Positions 1 through 8,638 of a stretch of 64,000 nt of DNA are shown one piece after another. The position numbers and the translations under genes are program-made. The notes beneath the pieces are model-generated. The model was not told the DNA's origin. It was given only the letters and a program-made list of their open reading frames with translations, and did not search any database. The DNA lies in contig PHBZ01000022.1 of assembly GCA_002840755.1 (NCBI GenBank), positions 1-64,000 of the forward strand, given 5' to 3'. This stretch comes from Chloroflexi bacterium HGW-Chloroflexi-10 (GTDB lineage Bacteria > Chloroflexota > Anaerolineae > Anaerolineales > Anaerolineaceae). The stretch's first letter is position 1, and each line of letters opens with the position of its first letter.

Positions 1-1197
1 AATCTGCCCGCCGGTGCGGACGATATTCCAGAAGCGCACATCGGCGATCTTACCTTTAAAGGGAAAAGACATATCAGAACGGCGACCAATGAACAGATCG
101 GCTGTATTCGAGGCAAATGGATTCGTATTTGGATCTTTTAGAGCAACACTCGGTTCTGTTCCAGCGTTTACCTGGCTTGGGGGCTGGAAATGATAAATTT
201 CCTGCGCAACACCATTGACATAAACCCGGACTGTCTTTGTATTGAAATCCCAGGAACTCGCCACGTGGAACCATCCTGGCTGGATCACATTCAAGACATC
301 ATGGTAGGCTTCTTCTGTTTCACTAACGATCGATGTGCGTGGTAACGGGATAAATCGAATACCATTTTTTCCGGATCCACCCTCTGTATGGATTTCAAAT
401 TGTTCTACCCCTTTACCAATGATGAATTGGACATCACTCGAATCCTCGTCGATATTTGCAGGATCCCACTGAACCCAGGCTTCCAGTGTGAAACTATCAG
501 TTTGGTAGGCTAATTTATTGGGAATGGAAATATAGTCATCTTCCCCATCAAACTGAACATAATTGCTGAATACAGAGGCTAAAATTGGAGAAGCAGCATA
601 GGATTCAGAAATACTTCCAGCGTTTGAACCCGCCAATCCACCTACATATCCCTTGCCGCTCACAGTTGCAGTGGAATAGGAACGGGAAATATTACCGGTG
701 GATACCAAATTTTTCCCCACAAGCCCACCGACATAACTCTCTCCAGCGATATTGCCGCTCACATTACAACGAATGATATCTCCGCTGTTTTGGCCGGCAA
801 GAACACCAACGATGTCTCCAGCGGTAATTGCGGCGTTGCTGACTGTCAAATCGCTGACCGTAGCCCCACTGCCAATCGCGCCGAATAAACCCTGGACAGA
901 GCCAGTGGTATTTGTCAATTTCAGGCCAGTAATCACTTTGCCATTACCATCCAGAACACCAATAAATGGTGTTGATTCTGTCCCAATTGGTACCCAGTTC
1001 GGATAATCGGAGAGATCAATATCCGCCATCAGTCTGTAATTCAGGGTTAAGTCATACCGAATTGCATCAAACCCAGTAGCATTGGTGACGGCTACCCAAT
1101 CTTCAGCATAAACCTTTTCTGTTTTTCCTATCGACCACATAATGGAAAATATCACAAAGATTGCTAATATCCGGGTAATCACTTTTTTTTGCAGCAT
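1..1197 (-). CDS. Secreted GLUG-repeat and LamG-domain protein (C-terminus beyond the window)
   Basis: An open frame runs without stop from ATG at 1197 to the left edge, about 399 codons, so the C-terminus is missing. The start follows an AAGGAGAAC ribosome site. Residues 1-31 form a signal peptide (basic MLQKK, then a hydrophobic stretch ending before AED). Residues about 60-200 hold GLUG-type repeats with GGLVG and GGLAGSNAGSISESYA, typical of bacterial surface proteins. From about residue 205 (VQFDGEDDYISIPN, then FTLEAWVQW) the sequence is a LamG/concanavalin-like domain, which in other proteins binds glycans. Secretion and the domain types are seen; an adhesin or glycan-binding role is inferred. 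Confidence 0.8.
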   Translation of the reverse strand, partial: MLQKKVITRILAIFVIFSIMWSIGKTEKVYAEDWVAVTNATGFDAIRYDLTLNYRLMADIDLSDYPNWVPIGTESTPFIGVLDGNGKVITGLKLTNTTGSVQGLFGAIGSGATVSDLTVSNAAITAGDIVGVLAGQNSGDIIRCNVSGNIAGESYVGGLVGKNLVSTGNISRSYSTATVSGKGYVGGLAGSNAGSISESYAASPILASVFSNYVQFDGEDDYISIPNKLAYQTDSFTLEAWVQWDPANIDEDSSDVQFIIGKGVEQFEIHTEGGSGKNGIRFIPLPRTSIVSETEEAYHDVLNVIQPGWFHVASSWDFNTKTVRVYVNGVAQEIYHFQPPSQVNAGTEPSVALKDPNTNPFASNTADLFIGRRSDMSFPFKGKIADVRFWNIVRTGGQI

Positions 1198-1631
1198 AGT
1201 TGTTCTCCTTAAGCAATAATCCATAGAATAGCTAATATAAATTACAATTGAAACGTAATATCTACGTACTTTATTTTCGTATGAGGTTTGTTTAAATCTC
1301 GGATAGGCAAACCAGAATTTCTACCGGATACCCCAGGCGTATCCAAAACGTAGTTCTGTTATCAATTACCTACGTCTGGATGACAAATCAACTGGAATAA
1401 TCCTGGTTTTTTGTCCATATATAATAATTGCAAAAGAGTATCATTCGTATGGGTATTGTTAGTCATTTCAATTATAGGGAATCGAATGTAAAAAATCCCC
1501 AAAGACGAAATAAATTTTTTGTAAAAAATTGATCCGGACATGCTTGCAAGCATAATCCAGATAAATGGTGAAATAAAAAAGACGCAATTATGCGCCTTTT
1601 CAATCAAATTATTAAGTAATTCCTGAACTAT
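1198..1631. other. Intergenic region without a supported gene
   Basis: This is a 434-base AT-rich gap between two - strand genes. It holds the terminator at 1575-1596 and a perfect 14-base palindrome, ATGCTTGCAAGCAT, at 1540-1553 that could be an operator. An 81-codon - strand frame here runs across the terminator, has no ribosome site and resembles nothing I know, so I do not call it. Confidence 0.5.
1575..1596 (-). terminator. Rho-independent terminator behind pfaD-like gene
   Basis: Read on the - strand, GGCGCA-TAAT-TGCGTC forms a 6-bp stem (one G-T pair) followed by TTTTTT at 1580-1575. It lies 35 bases past the stop of the PfaD-type gene. Confidence 0.7.
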
Positions 1632-3269
1632 TTATTCCGGGTAATACATCTCCAACTCAGCCGGGAATTGCACGCCTTGTAGTTTCAACGTGCGCACACG
1701 CGCCAGGTAAGCCGTGCCAATCAGGATCTGTAAAATAACTTCCACCACTTTGCGCTTCTCCACAGCTTCCAGATAGGTACCACGCACCCACTCATTAAAA
1801 GTGCCCATCGATGGGCCGCACCAGACCTGATAATCCATTTCGCGTCCGGCTTCGCCCACCACCGACCAGCGCGATGACAAACCCAAATACCAGCGAAAAA
1901 TCAGGGCCATTTTATGGTGCGGATCACGCAGTGCACGTTCCAGGTTCTGCGGATCGCGTGCCTGGAAGAATTGCTGAGTCTCAGCCCAAACATCCTCCAG
2001 GCTTCTTTTAAAGATTGTCTTTTCAATTTTCGCGCGGTCCGCCTCAGGAATATCTTCAATGCAGTCAAAACGCGAGTATAAATCGTACAATCGCGAAGCG
2101 CGCATGGCAAACATGGTGCCACGTTTGAGCACCTGGACGCGCACACCCAGTTCAAACATATCCGCCGCTGGTGCCATGATCACATCCGCCATATCCGCTT
2201 CCGCCAGCAGCTTACGGGTATGCGCACTGGCACCGGCTTCCACACACGCCTGGTTGATTGAACCGGTAACGATATACGCCGCACCCATCATATAGGCCGC
2301 CAATGCTGCAGCCGGTGTACCAATACCACCGCCGGCGCCAACACGTACGACCTGGGCATATTTACGTTGGGCCTGAATTTCATTGCGTAATGCCAGCATG
2401 GTTGGAATCAGGCCGACGAGCGGGCGGTTATCGGTATGCCCGCCAGAATCAGCTTCCACGGAGATATCATCAGCCATAGGCACCGATTGGGACAGCTCAG
2501 CTTGCTCTGCGCTAATTTTTCCATCTTTTAATAATTGATCCAATAAATCCTGCGGTGCGGGTTCCATGAAACGCCGCGCCACTTCCTTGCGTGAGATCTT
2601 GGCAATGATGTGGTTACCAATCACCACAGCACCATCCGCACCACGGCTGAGGCCGGCTGCGCGATAATGAACTAACCCGTAGGTCAATCCCATATACGCA
2701 GAAGCCTCAACTACGCGCACCTGATATTTGAGGTAAAGTTCCACCAGCCGCCGTTCCAATGCCGGTTCATTTAAGCTGTTGATCAGGTTTACCGCATAAG
2801 GCCCGTTAGGTAAAGCTTCCTGAATTTGTTGAATGGCGGCTTCCACACGGTCCGGGTTCAACCCGGCGGAACCAAAAGAACCCAGCATTCCCGCTTTACC
2901 TAACGCAACCACCATTTCCACTGATGCAATCGCATTCGCCATCGCCCCACTGTAATAAGCATAACGCGTACCGTACGTTGCACAAAAAGCCGGGTCACCC
3001 AACCCGGTCAGAGGTAAGGCAGGCGCATATGCCAGGCGAGGGAACATCTGTGCTGGTTGACCGGTGGACGAAACAAAATTATCCTGATTACTCAGAAAGA
3101 CTTCGTCTGCATTTTGAATCGCCCATACTGGCTTTTCAAGATCCAACAGGATGCTTTTTGCTTCCCGTTTGGCAGGAATACCGTACCAGGGCATCTGCGC
3201 AAAATGTGCCTTTCCGGAAAATATGATGTTTTTATCATCGGCCTGTTCAATCGCGGATGTCATTGTCAT
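1632..3269 (-). CDS. pfaD: PfaD-family enoyl reductase, orphan
   Basis: This 545-residue protein belongs to the PfaD family, FMN-dependent trans-acting enoyl reductases of polyunsaturated fatty acid and polyketide synthases, with a TIM barrel related to nitronate monooxygenase/FabK. Family signatures seen: GLVHYRAAGLS around residue 195, the flavin/phosphate loop RVGAGGGIGTPAAALAAYM near 310, and TGSINQACVEAG. Length fits the family. ATG at 3269 follows AGGTGAAACC; ATG at 3263 is an alternative. No polyketide or PUFA synthase gene lies in this window, so the partner synthase is elsewhere or the enzyme acts alone. It has its own terminator, and an AbrB operon is divergent. Confidence 0.85.
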   Translation of the reverse strand: MTMTSAIEQADDKNIIFSGKAHFAQMPWYGIPAKREAKSILLDLEKPVWAIQNADEVFLSNQDNFVSSTGQPAQMFPRLAYAPALPLTGLGDPAFCATYGTRYAYYSGAMANAIASVEMVVALGKAGMLGSFGSAGLNPDRVEAAIQQIQEALPNGPYAVNLINSLNEPALERRLVELYLKYQVRVVEASAYMGLTYGLVHYRAAGLSRGADGAVVIGNHIIAKISRKEVARRFMEPAPQDLLDQLLKDGKISAEQAELSQSVPMADDISVEADSGGHTDNRPLVGLIPTMLALRNEIQAQRKYAQVVRVGAGGGIGTPAAALAAYMMGAAYIVTGSINQACVEAGASAHTRKLLAEADMADVIMAPAADMFELGVRVQVLKRGTMFAMRASRLYDLYSRFDCIEDIPEADRAKIEKTIFKRSLEDVWAETQQFFQARDPQNLERALRDPHHKMALIFRWYLGLSSRWSVVGEAGREMDYQVWCGPSMGTFNEWVRGTYLEAVEKRKVVEVILQILIGTAYLARVRTLKLQGVQFPAELEMYYPE

Positions 3270-3474
3270 GGTTTCACCTGTGAAAATAGAATTGGGTAAA
3301 GTATACCCTGAAGATTAATAACACAATTTAGACCGTTTGGTTGCAGATTTAATCAAGCAATTCAAAGCTTCCTGTTTTTCATGGTTTCGCACCAAATCCT
3401 ACCTGGCGCAAAAAAAAAGAACACTTCGGACCATACCAACATATTTTCTATTTTCCACCAGTATGGGATTTAAA

Positions 3475-3503
3475 TTGACTTGCATCAGCATCCGCGGTAT
3501 ATT
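3475..3503 (+). promoter_or_regulatory. Promoter of the abrB-hydrolase operon
   Basis: TTGACT (3475-3480), a 17-base spacer and TATATT (3498-3503) resemble a housekeeping sigma promoter, about 45 bases upstream of the AbrB start. The stretch between contains short TATAC/CATAC repeats that AbrB itself might bind (inference). Confidence 0.6.
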
Positions 3504-3550
3504 TAGTTATACAAATCATACTATTCATACAAAACGCACTACAGAGGTTA

Positions 3551-3778
3551 ATGATGGTTAAACCAAAAGGTAAATACGCCTGGACAGCCAAAGTTGGAGA
3601 AAAGGGACAAATCGTCATTCCTAAGGAAGCTCGCGAGATTTTTGATATCAATCCGGGAGACACGCTGCTGCTGCTTGGTGATGAAGCGCAGGGAATTGCG
3701 ATTGTTAAAAATGATGTGTTTATGCACTTTGCCGAAACAATTCTGAAAGCACAAAACACGCAAGAGGAGAATGAATGA
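3551..3778 (+). CDS. AbrB/MazE/SpoVT-type DNA-binding protein
   Basis: A 75-residue protein with one swapped-hairpin SpoVT-AbrB domain (residues about 8-55): AKVGEKGQIVIPKEARE then FDINPGDTLLLLGDE. Such proteins are dimeric DNA-binding regulators or antitoxins. Two ATGs in a row (3551, 3554) are possible starts. Its last codons overlap the next gene by 4 bases (ATGA), which points to translational coupling. The partner is an alpha/beta hydrolase, not a toxin, so it is probably a local transcriptional regulator, possibly of its own operon. Confidence 0.8.
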   Translation: MMVKPKGKYAWTAKVGEKGQIVIPKEAREIFDINPGDTLLLLGDEAQGIAIVKNDVFMHFAETILKAQNTQEENE

Positions 3779-4893
3779 CAACAATAAAAAGCCCGGATAC
3801 AGACGCGGAATTGACCAAAAAGAAATCCATAGGGAAAAGGATTGTAAAAACCTTTTTCATCGTTACAGGTATCCTGCTGAGCGGGATCATTATTGCGGCT
3901 GCCGGTTATGTTTATAACAATCTGAATTATTACAAGCCACCTTTACGACAAACGATGAAAGCTGGTTTTGTGGAAAAACAGGTGACGCTTGCGGATGGAA
4001 CCCGATTGAATTACGCAGAAGGACCGGATAACGGCCTTGCTCTTTTGCTGATTCACGGGCAGGGGGTGGCCTGGGAAGATTACGCGAAAGTACTGCCGAA
4101 ATTATCCAAGTATTATCATATTTATGCTATCGATTGCCATGGGCATGGTGAATCCAGTAAAAATCCTGAAAAATACAGCGCCGAAGCCATGGGCGCAGAC
4201 TTTATCTGGTTTATTGAGAATGTAATCGGCGAACCCGCGGTTATTTCAGGACATTCCTCCGGTGGACTGTTAACGGCCTGGCTGGCAGCCAATTCGCCTG
4301 AAAATGTTCTGGGAATTGTTTTAGAGGACCCGCCATTCTTCTCCAGTGAAGCTTCCAGAACTGAGAAAACCTTTGCATGGGTTGATTCGTTTGAACCGAT
4401 ACATCGATTCCTGCAACAGAGTGAGGAAGATGACTGGACACTGTATTACCTGCAAAACAGTTACTGGCTGAAATTCTTTGGTGATGGAAGGGAAGGCATT
4501 CTTAACTATGCCATTTCCTATCGGGAAAAACACCCCAACGAAAGATTGGAAATTTTTTTCCTGCCGCCTTCCATAACCAATATATTCAGATCCATCGATT
4601 TATATGACCCTGCATTCGGTGATACCTTCTATGACGCTTCATGGATGGAAAACTTTGACCATGCAGAGACACTGGCGAAAATTAATTGTCCATCTGTTTT
4701 GATCCATACAAACTGGAGTATAGGTGCAAATGGTATTCTCTTAGCGGCAATGAGCGGTGAGGATGCAGAACGAGCCCATTCACTGATTGCCAATAATGTA
4801 TTGGTCGATATTGACTCCGGGCATGACTCTCATTTTGAAAAACCGAAAGAATTCACTCAAATCTTAATTGATTTTTTGGACCAACTTGAATAA
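3775..4893 (+). CDS. Membrane-anchored alpha/beta hydrolase
   Basis: A 372-residue protein. Residues about 23-48 form one transmembrane helix behind a lysine-rich N-terminus, so the catalytic domain is probably outside the membrane. The hydrolase core shows LLLIHGQGVAWEDY (oxyanion region), a DCHGHGES strand-turn, the nucleophile elbow GHSSGG (Ser about 161) and a C-terminal DSGHDSH with the likely catalytic His. The substrate cannot be told. It is coupled to the AbrB gene and followed by a perfect bidirectional terminator. Confidence 0.8.
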   Translation: MTTIKSPDTDAELTKKKSIGKRIVKTFFIVTGILLSGIIIAAAGYVYNNLNYYKPPLRQTMKAGFVEKQVTLADGTRLNYAEGPDNGLALLLIHGQGVAWEDYAKVLPKLSKYYHIYAIDCHGHGESSKNPEKYSAEAMGADFIWFIENVIGEPAVISGHSSGGLLTAWLAANSPENVLGIVLEDPPFFSSEASRTEKTFAWVDSFEPIHRFLQQSEEDDWTLYYLQNSYWLKFFGDGREGILNYAISYREKHPNERLEIFFLPPSITNIFRSIDLYDPAFGDTFYDASWMENFDHAETLAKINCPSVLIHTNWSIGANGILLAAMSGEDAERAHSLIANNVLVDIDSGHDSHFEKPKEFTQILIDFLDQLE

Positions 4894-4931
4894 TGTAAAA
4901 TTTATTTTTGCAATTCAATCTCTACTGGCTT

Positions 4932-4970
4932 TCGAATAATAAAATAAAGCAAAGCAATTTTATTATTCGA
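4932..4970. terminator. Bidirectional terminator between convergent genes
   Basis: A perfect 14-bp inverted repeat (TCGAATAATAAAAT and its complement, 11-base loop) flanked by A/T runs lies between the hydrolase (+) and the membrane protein (-). It can serve both. Confidence 0.75.
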
Positions 4971-4985
4971 CAAAATTTAAACCCA

Positions 4986-5531
4986 TCAATTTGATTTGGT
5001 CTCTTTTGAAAAAATCATTCGGAGAGCGACTGCAAACCCTACCAGCACAATTCCGGTGAACCAGCCGCCCAGTGAAAAAGAAATAGGCAGAAAATAACCC
5101 AGACCAAAGCCGCCCAGAATCAGCAGCCCAGCCAGAATCACATACTGCCAGATACCGTACATAAACATAAACGGTAAATAATGCGCCCCAACAATAATCA
5201 TGAAAGCCGGATAATACCAGTTGACATTATAAAGCGCCGCGCCGGCAATTACAGGGATGCAGATCGGCACAATGAAAGCCACCTGTTTCGCCAGACTCTG
5301 GAGAGGGTTGCCCGAACTGAGCGTAGCCGGTTGACCGGCCAGTTTCAAACCCAATTGGGTTAAAGGGAAAATAAACATACCGCCAACGATCAAAGAAGCA
5401 ATACCTAACCGCTGGCTAACAAAGGTACCCAGCGCCGCCGATATCAACCACAGAATACCGGAAACCAGCTGCCCCACAAATCCGCCTTTATAAATCATCC
5501 GCATTTCTTTTTGTGCATCTTTTACTAACAT
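4986..5531 (-). CDS. DUF7010-like integral membrane protein
   Basis: A 181-residue protein that is mostly hydrophobic, with about five to six transmembrane helices. Characteristic stretches are GGFVGQLVSGILWLISAALG near the N-terminus and YYPAFMIIVGAHYLPF in the middle, which I associate with the DUF7010 family; function unknown. ATG at 5531 follows GGAGTAGGT. It is divergent from the sugar kinase-like gene. Confidence 0.7.
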   Translation of the reverse strand: MLVKDAQKEMRMIYKGGFVGQLVSGILWLISAALGTFVSQRLGIASLIVGGMFIFPLTQLGLKLAGQPATLSSGNPLQSLAKQVAFIVPICIPVIAGAALYNVNWYYPAFMIIVGAHYLPFMFMYGIWQYVILAGLLILGGFGLGYFLPISFSLGGWFTGIVLVGFAVALRMIFSKETKSN

Positions 5532-5659
5532 ACCTACTCCTTAAATCATACATTCCATATAACTATAACCTGCATTATAAACAAGGTTATGGTTTACGCC
5601 ACTCTACCTATGGAGAGTATTCTTCCAAAACAGGGTTCATTTTTCGAATTTATGTTTTA

Positions 5660-6709
5660 ATGGAAGCTATGCCGGTCCATCATCCCACATCTATTCTCCC
5701 TTTTTTCCTGGAAACTTCTGCATTCCAGGTAGAGAAACTGGCGGGAGGGCATATCCATGATACCTGGAAAGTTTCAATAGAGCATGTTCCGCGGTACATC
5801 CTGCAGCGCATCAATACCAATATCTTTATTGATCCGCAGCGCCTGATGGATAATATCTACCGGGTAACATCCCATTTACAGCAGCACTATCCCCAACACA
5901 CCAACCTGCGGCTCCTGCCTACGCTTAGCGGGCAGACTTGTTACAGCAATCAATCCGAAACCTGGCGCATGTTCCACTATATTCCCAACAGCTTCACCAA
6001 CAGCATCCCCCAGAACCCGGATCAGGTTTACGAAGCCGGGCGCATCACAGCCCAATTCACCTTCCAAATGGCCGCTTTCCCGCCAGAAGCGCTTTATGTT
6101 CCTTTGCCGGATTTCCATAACACACCCAAACGGTATCGCGACCTGCAAAATGCCATCTCTCAGGCCAACCCCCAGCGTCTGGCGCGATGCAGCAGCGAGC
6201 TGGCCTGGATCAAAGAACGCGCGCCACGCTTAGGCACCTTGTGGGACGCCTTAACCACCAGTGCTATCCCCTGGCGCGTCACCCACAATGATACCAAGCT
6301 GGACAATGTCCTCTTTGACCGTAATACACAGCGCGCGATATGCCTGATCGATCTCGATACTGTCATGGCCAGTTCAGCACTGTTTGATTACGGCGACGCT
6401 CTGCGTTCTATGGGCAACCCGGCTGCCGAAGACGAAGCCGATTTAAGTAAGGTACAGTTCCAAGAATCCATTTATGAAGCCTATACGCAGGGGTATCTGA
6501 GCATTGCCGGTAATTTTTTGACCCCCGTTGAAATGAAGCTCCTGCCCACCGCACCCTGGATCATCACCATTGAAAACGGCATCCGCTTTCTGTGCGACTA
6601 TCTGCAAGGCGACCGCTATTACAGGATCAGCTATCCAAACCAGAACCTCAACCGCTGCCGAACTCAACTAAAACTAGCAGCTGACATTGAATTTGCTTTT
6701 TCTTTTTGA
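5660..6709 (+). CDS. NahK-like phosphotransferase (N-acetylhexosamine kinase family)
   Basis: A 349-residue protein of the APH/choline kinase fold. It shows ILQRINTNIF (nucleotide-binding lobe), the catalytic loop THNDTKLDNVLFD and the metal-binding ICLIDLDTVM followed by FDYGDALR. This combination is that of N-acetylhexosamine 1-kinases (NahK), which phosphorylate GlcNAc or GalNAc at C1 in the lacto-N-biose/galacto-N-biose pathway. No phosphorylase or epimerase lies next to it, so the exact sugar is uncertain. The open frame extends upstream to 5513, overlapping the divergent gene. I chose ATG 5660 because homology begins just after it (5669 also possible). Confidence 0.75.
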   Translation: MEAMPVHHPTSILPFFLETSAFQVEKLAGGHIHDTWKVSIEHVPRYILQRINTNIFIDPQRLMDNIYRVTSHLQQHYPQHTNLRLLPTLSGQTCYSNQSETWRMFHYIPNSFTNSIPQNPDQVYEAGRITAQFTFQMAAFPPEALYVPLPDFHNTPKRYRDLQNAISQANPQRLARCSSELAWIKERAPRLGTLWDALTTSAIPWRVTHNDTKLDNVLFDRNTQRAICLIDLDTVMASSALFDYGDALRSMGNPAAEDEADLSKVQFQESIYEAYTQGYLSIAGNFLTPVEMKLLPTAPWIITIENGIRFLCDYLQGDRYYRISYPNQNLNRCRTQLKLAADIEFAFSF

Positions 6710-6904
6710 ATAAAAAAAATGATACAAACAATACCTTCTATTATGATAGTTCTGTGCCACCGACTGAATGAGACCTCTCCTGTTCCATAGCCCGCTATTA
6801 CAACACCCCGCACTCCCTGTACCGGAGAGTTCTTGACGGTTGCATTGGTTGCCTGTTCGCTTCACGAGGCCGCCTGCCCCTTACCAGGACTGGACTTCAC
6901 TTGC
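6710..6904. other. Unexplained spacer left of the integron relic
   Basis: No supported gene was found. The part from about 6780 to 6900 is richer in GC than its left flank, and short open stretches exist in all + frames without start, ribosome site or a family I recognise. It may be the remnant of another element or the eroded distal end of the cassette array. Confidence 0.4.
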
Positions 6905-6984
6905 ACCACACTATGTTTGGTGCAGTACAGGTGTCACCAGTGAGTAGATGATGGTTTTTCAGGATACACCAAGCTGTGTTGGGC
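6905..6984 (-). repeat. Degenerate attC at the distal end of the array
   Basis: GTTGGGC (6978-6984) fits the GTTRRRY core next to the DinB-like gene stop. Inside it CACCAAGC can pair with TTTGGTG near 6924, but the outer left RYYYAAC box is missing, as if the array end has eroded. Confidence 0.4.
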
Positions 6985-6996
6985 GGCACCTCACGC

Positions 6997-7668
6997 TTAT
7001 TTGGCAGTCAGATCCTTGTCTTCCATTTCCCAGGCATGATCGAGCGTGTGAAATGCGGTGTGCCGTATCAGGTACCGCAGCGGCCACTTGCCGGCCAATT
7101 TACCCTGTGAGTGGTAGTCCCGGATTGCGTGGCAATAGGCATCGCGATGCGCTTTCAGCCCCTCGTCCGTCAACATCGCACCGTCGGGGGTGTGCACGCC
7201 AAGCCCTTTCGCCCAGTCCTGCTCGTTGGCAAAGATATGATGGACGATGCGGTCCCGATCACGCCCTCCCCCTCGCGGACCCTTCTGCATCTCAGCCGAC
7301 ACCCGCCTGCGCACATCGTCGAAAAACGCCCAGCACGCCTGCATCAGCGTCAGTTCACGTTCCAATTCGTCACCCGACATGCCTTGCTTGTCGATGCTCG
7401 AAAACGCGAACGAGATGCCCCAGAAGTCAGTTGAGCCCGTTCCAGAATACTGCTCGACCACGTCGACGTTCGTGATGGCGTCAAACTCCGCGTCCATTTC
7501 AGCTAGCTTTGCCACCTGTGAATATCGCGGAATATAGGAACGCAGCCTTTCGATTGCGTCCTCCCCGGTCCTCGCCCCGCGTTCGAGGCCGGGCCAATCA
7601 GGTGCTACCGCCACCACCTTCTTGCCCTTCGGTCCGATTTCCAGTGTCACTCGAGTATATTTAGCCAC
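6997..7668 (-). CDS. DinB-family cassette gene
   Basis: A 223-residue protein resembling DinB/DUF664-type four-helix proteins, many of which are metal-dependent thiol transferases or detoxification proteins. Seen: VTLEIGPKGKKVVAVAPDWPG at the N-terminus and RHTAFHTLDHAWEMEDKD at the C-terminus, with histidines placed as in DinB metal sites. The frame is open up to 7740, but GTG at 7668 lies 5 bases behind CGGAGG, so I start there. It is a single-gene integron cassette bounded by the degenerate site at 6905-6984 and attC 7757-7864. Its base composition is GC-richer than the chromosome around it. Confidence 0.7.
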   Translation of the reverse strand: MAKYTRVTLEIGPKGKKVVAVAPDWPGLERGARTGEDAIERLRSYIPRYSQVAKLAEMDAEFDAITNVDVVEQYSGTGSTDFWGISFAFSSIDKQGMSGDELERELTLMQACWAFFDDVRRRVSAEMQKGPRGGGRDRDRIVHHIFANEQDWAKGLGVHTPDGAMLTDEGLKAHRDAYCHAIRDYHSQGKLAGKWPLRYLIRHTAFHTLDHAWEMEDKDLTAK

Positions 7669-7756
7669 GTTTCCTCCGATCACAATAGTTCCTGCCATTA
7701 CCACGATTCGCCACAGCTCAATCAAGAAAAGGAAGATCAATTACCTTGCCGCTGCC

Positions 7757-7864
7757 GCCCAACGTTCCGGATGAGCTGCGGCCGGAACAGCTAAGAGGCT
7801 GAAGCTTCATCGATTTCTTTGAGATTAGCACAGGCTGGCCGTCAGCTCCATCCTGTTGTTAGGC
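7757..7864 (-). repeat. attC recombination site (108 bases)
   Basis: Ends are GCCCAAC (7757-7763) and GTTAGGC (7858-7864). The inner arms GGATGAGCTGCGGCC and GGCCGTCAGCTCCATCC pair along their length except for unpaired extra bases, the extrahelical-base pattern known for integron attC sites. It lies between the DinB-like and P-loop cassettes. Confidence 0.85.
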
Positions 7865-7924
7865 GTTTTCCCTTGTCACCTGTGTCTGCTTTCGGCTAAA
7901 AGCGGGCATAATATAAGTCTGTTC

Positions 7925-8434
7925 TTAAGGCGACACCAAGTTGGCATTTTCAAGAATTGTGTCGACGATGCTTGAAAGGGGTGCCGTTGCGTCGATTATA
8001 ATTGCGTTCGTGGGAAGGCCTTCTTTTGTCGCATGTTGTAATCGCGCAAAGGATTCTCCTTCGCTTGCCGATCCTCCCCACTCGTCTTCAGGTCGGGCAG
8101 CAAGACGCCGGTTCAGCGTATCCAGATCGATCTCAAGAACGAAAACTCCATCCAACAAATCGATGAAACGGTCGGAATTCCTGGAACCACCGCAAAAGAA
8201 CGTTGCCGCATGGTTTTGATCGTCCACCAATGCTCTGACCTTCTCAACGTTCCACATCCAGGTACGATGCTCTCCGGCGCAACCATTAACGGGCTCGCAG
8301 GTTTTTGGATCGCCCCAATAGGCCAATTCCCTGTCGCCGTGGATAGCGTGGTAGCCACGCCGCTGGAGTTCGTTGCAGACCGTGGTTTTACCGGCGCAGG
8401 AAACGCCGTCGATTAAGTAGTTCTTGATACCCAT
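7925..8434 (-). CDS. P-loop kinase-like cassette gene
   Basis: A 169-residue protein with a Walker A motif, GVSCAGKTT, at residues 10-18 and an IDLDTLNRRLAARPEDEW stretch like the lid region of small-molecule kinases (AAA_33-type / nucleoside or gluconate kinase-like). Substrate unknown; proteins of this sort may phosphorylate small molecules, including drugs (inference). ATG 8434 is preferred: the frame upstream runs only into the recombination core at 8463-8469. No clear ribosome site is seen. It is the first cassette next to the inner attI-like copy. Confidence 0.7.
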   Translation of the reverse strand: MGIKNYLIDGVSCAGKTTVCNELQRRGYHAIHGDRELAYWGDPKTCEPVNGCAGEHRTWMWNVEKVRALVDDQNHAATFFCGGSRNSDRFIDLLDGVFVLEIDLDTLNRRLAARPEDEWGGSASEGESFARLQHATKEGLPTNAIIIDATAPLSSIVDTILENANLVSP

Positions 8435-8462
8435 GTTCTGTTGCGAATTAAGAGTAGCTGAC

Positions 8463-8561
8463 GCCAAACAATATATATAGAATTATCTTGTACAATCATA
8501 GTTTACTGATACTTATCATACGATCCTTTGATCTCTCACGCAAATCCTTGTCGCATAAAAC
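8463..8561. other. attI-like region, inner copy
   Basis: The cassette junction GCCAAAC (8463-8469, one mismatch to RYYYAAC) is followed by an AT-rich stretch that matches the region upstream of the outer intI fragment (11291-11380), for example GAATTATCTTGT and GATCCTTTGAT. Position between an intI start and the first cassette is that of attI. Confidence 0.6.
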
Positions 8562-8622
8562 ATGGAAAGCCGCCTCATAAAACTCCTGGACAAGGTGCGC
8601 GACGCCGTCCGAGTCTAGCATT
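8479..8622 (+). repeat. Duplicated attI-intI head, copy 1
   Basis: About 144 bases similar (roughly five of six positions) to 11298-11441. Both copies run from the AT-rich leader through the first 18 codons of intI to the same TAG and the following GCATT. In this copy homology stops there, where CTTAGGTG of the adjacent cassette begins. Confidence 0.85.
8562..8622 (+). pseudogene. intI: Integron integrase N-terminal fragment, copy 1
   Basis: Reads MESRLIKLLDKVRDAVRV, then TAG (8616-8618) and a second stop at 8625. It matches the first 18 codons of the fragment at 11381. The rest of the gene is replaced by the dihydrofolate-reductase-like cassette, joined at that cassette's attC inner core. 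Confidence 0.75.
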
Positions 8623-8638
8623 CTTAGGTGACTCTTCC

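Noticed and set aside
1362-1607. 81-codon - strand frame
   Set aside because: It spans the terminator of the PfaD-type gene and has no ribosome site or relatives I know.
6948-7537. Open frames on the + strand opposite the DinB-like cassette
   Set aside because: These arise from the high GC of the real - strand gene, which has a ribosome site and family motifs.
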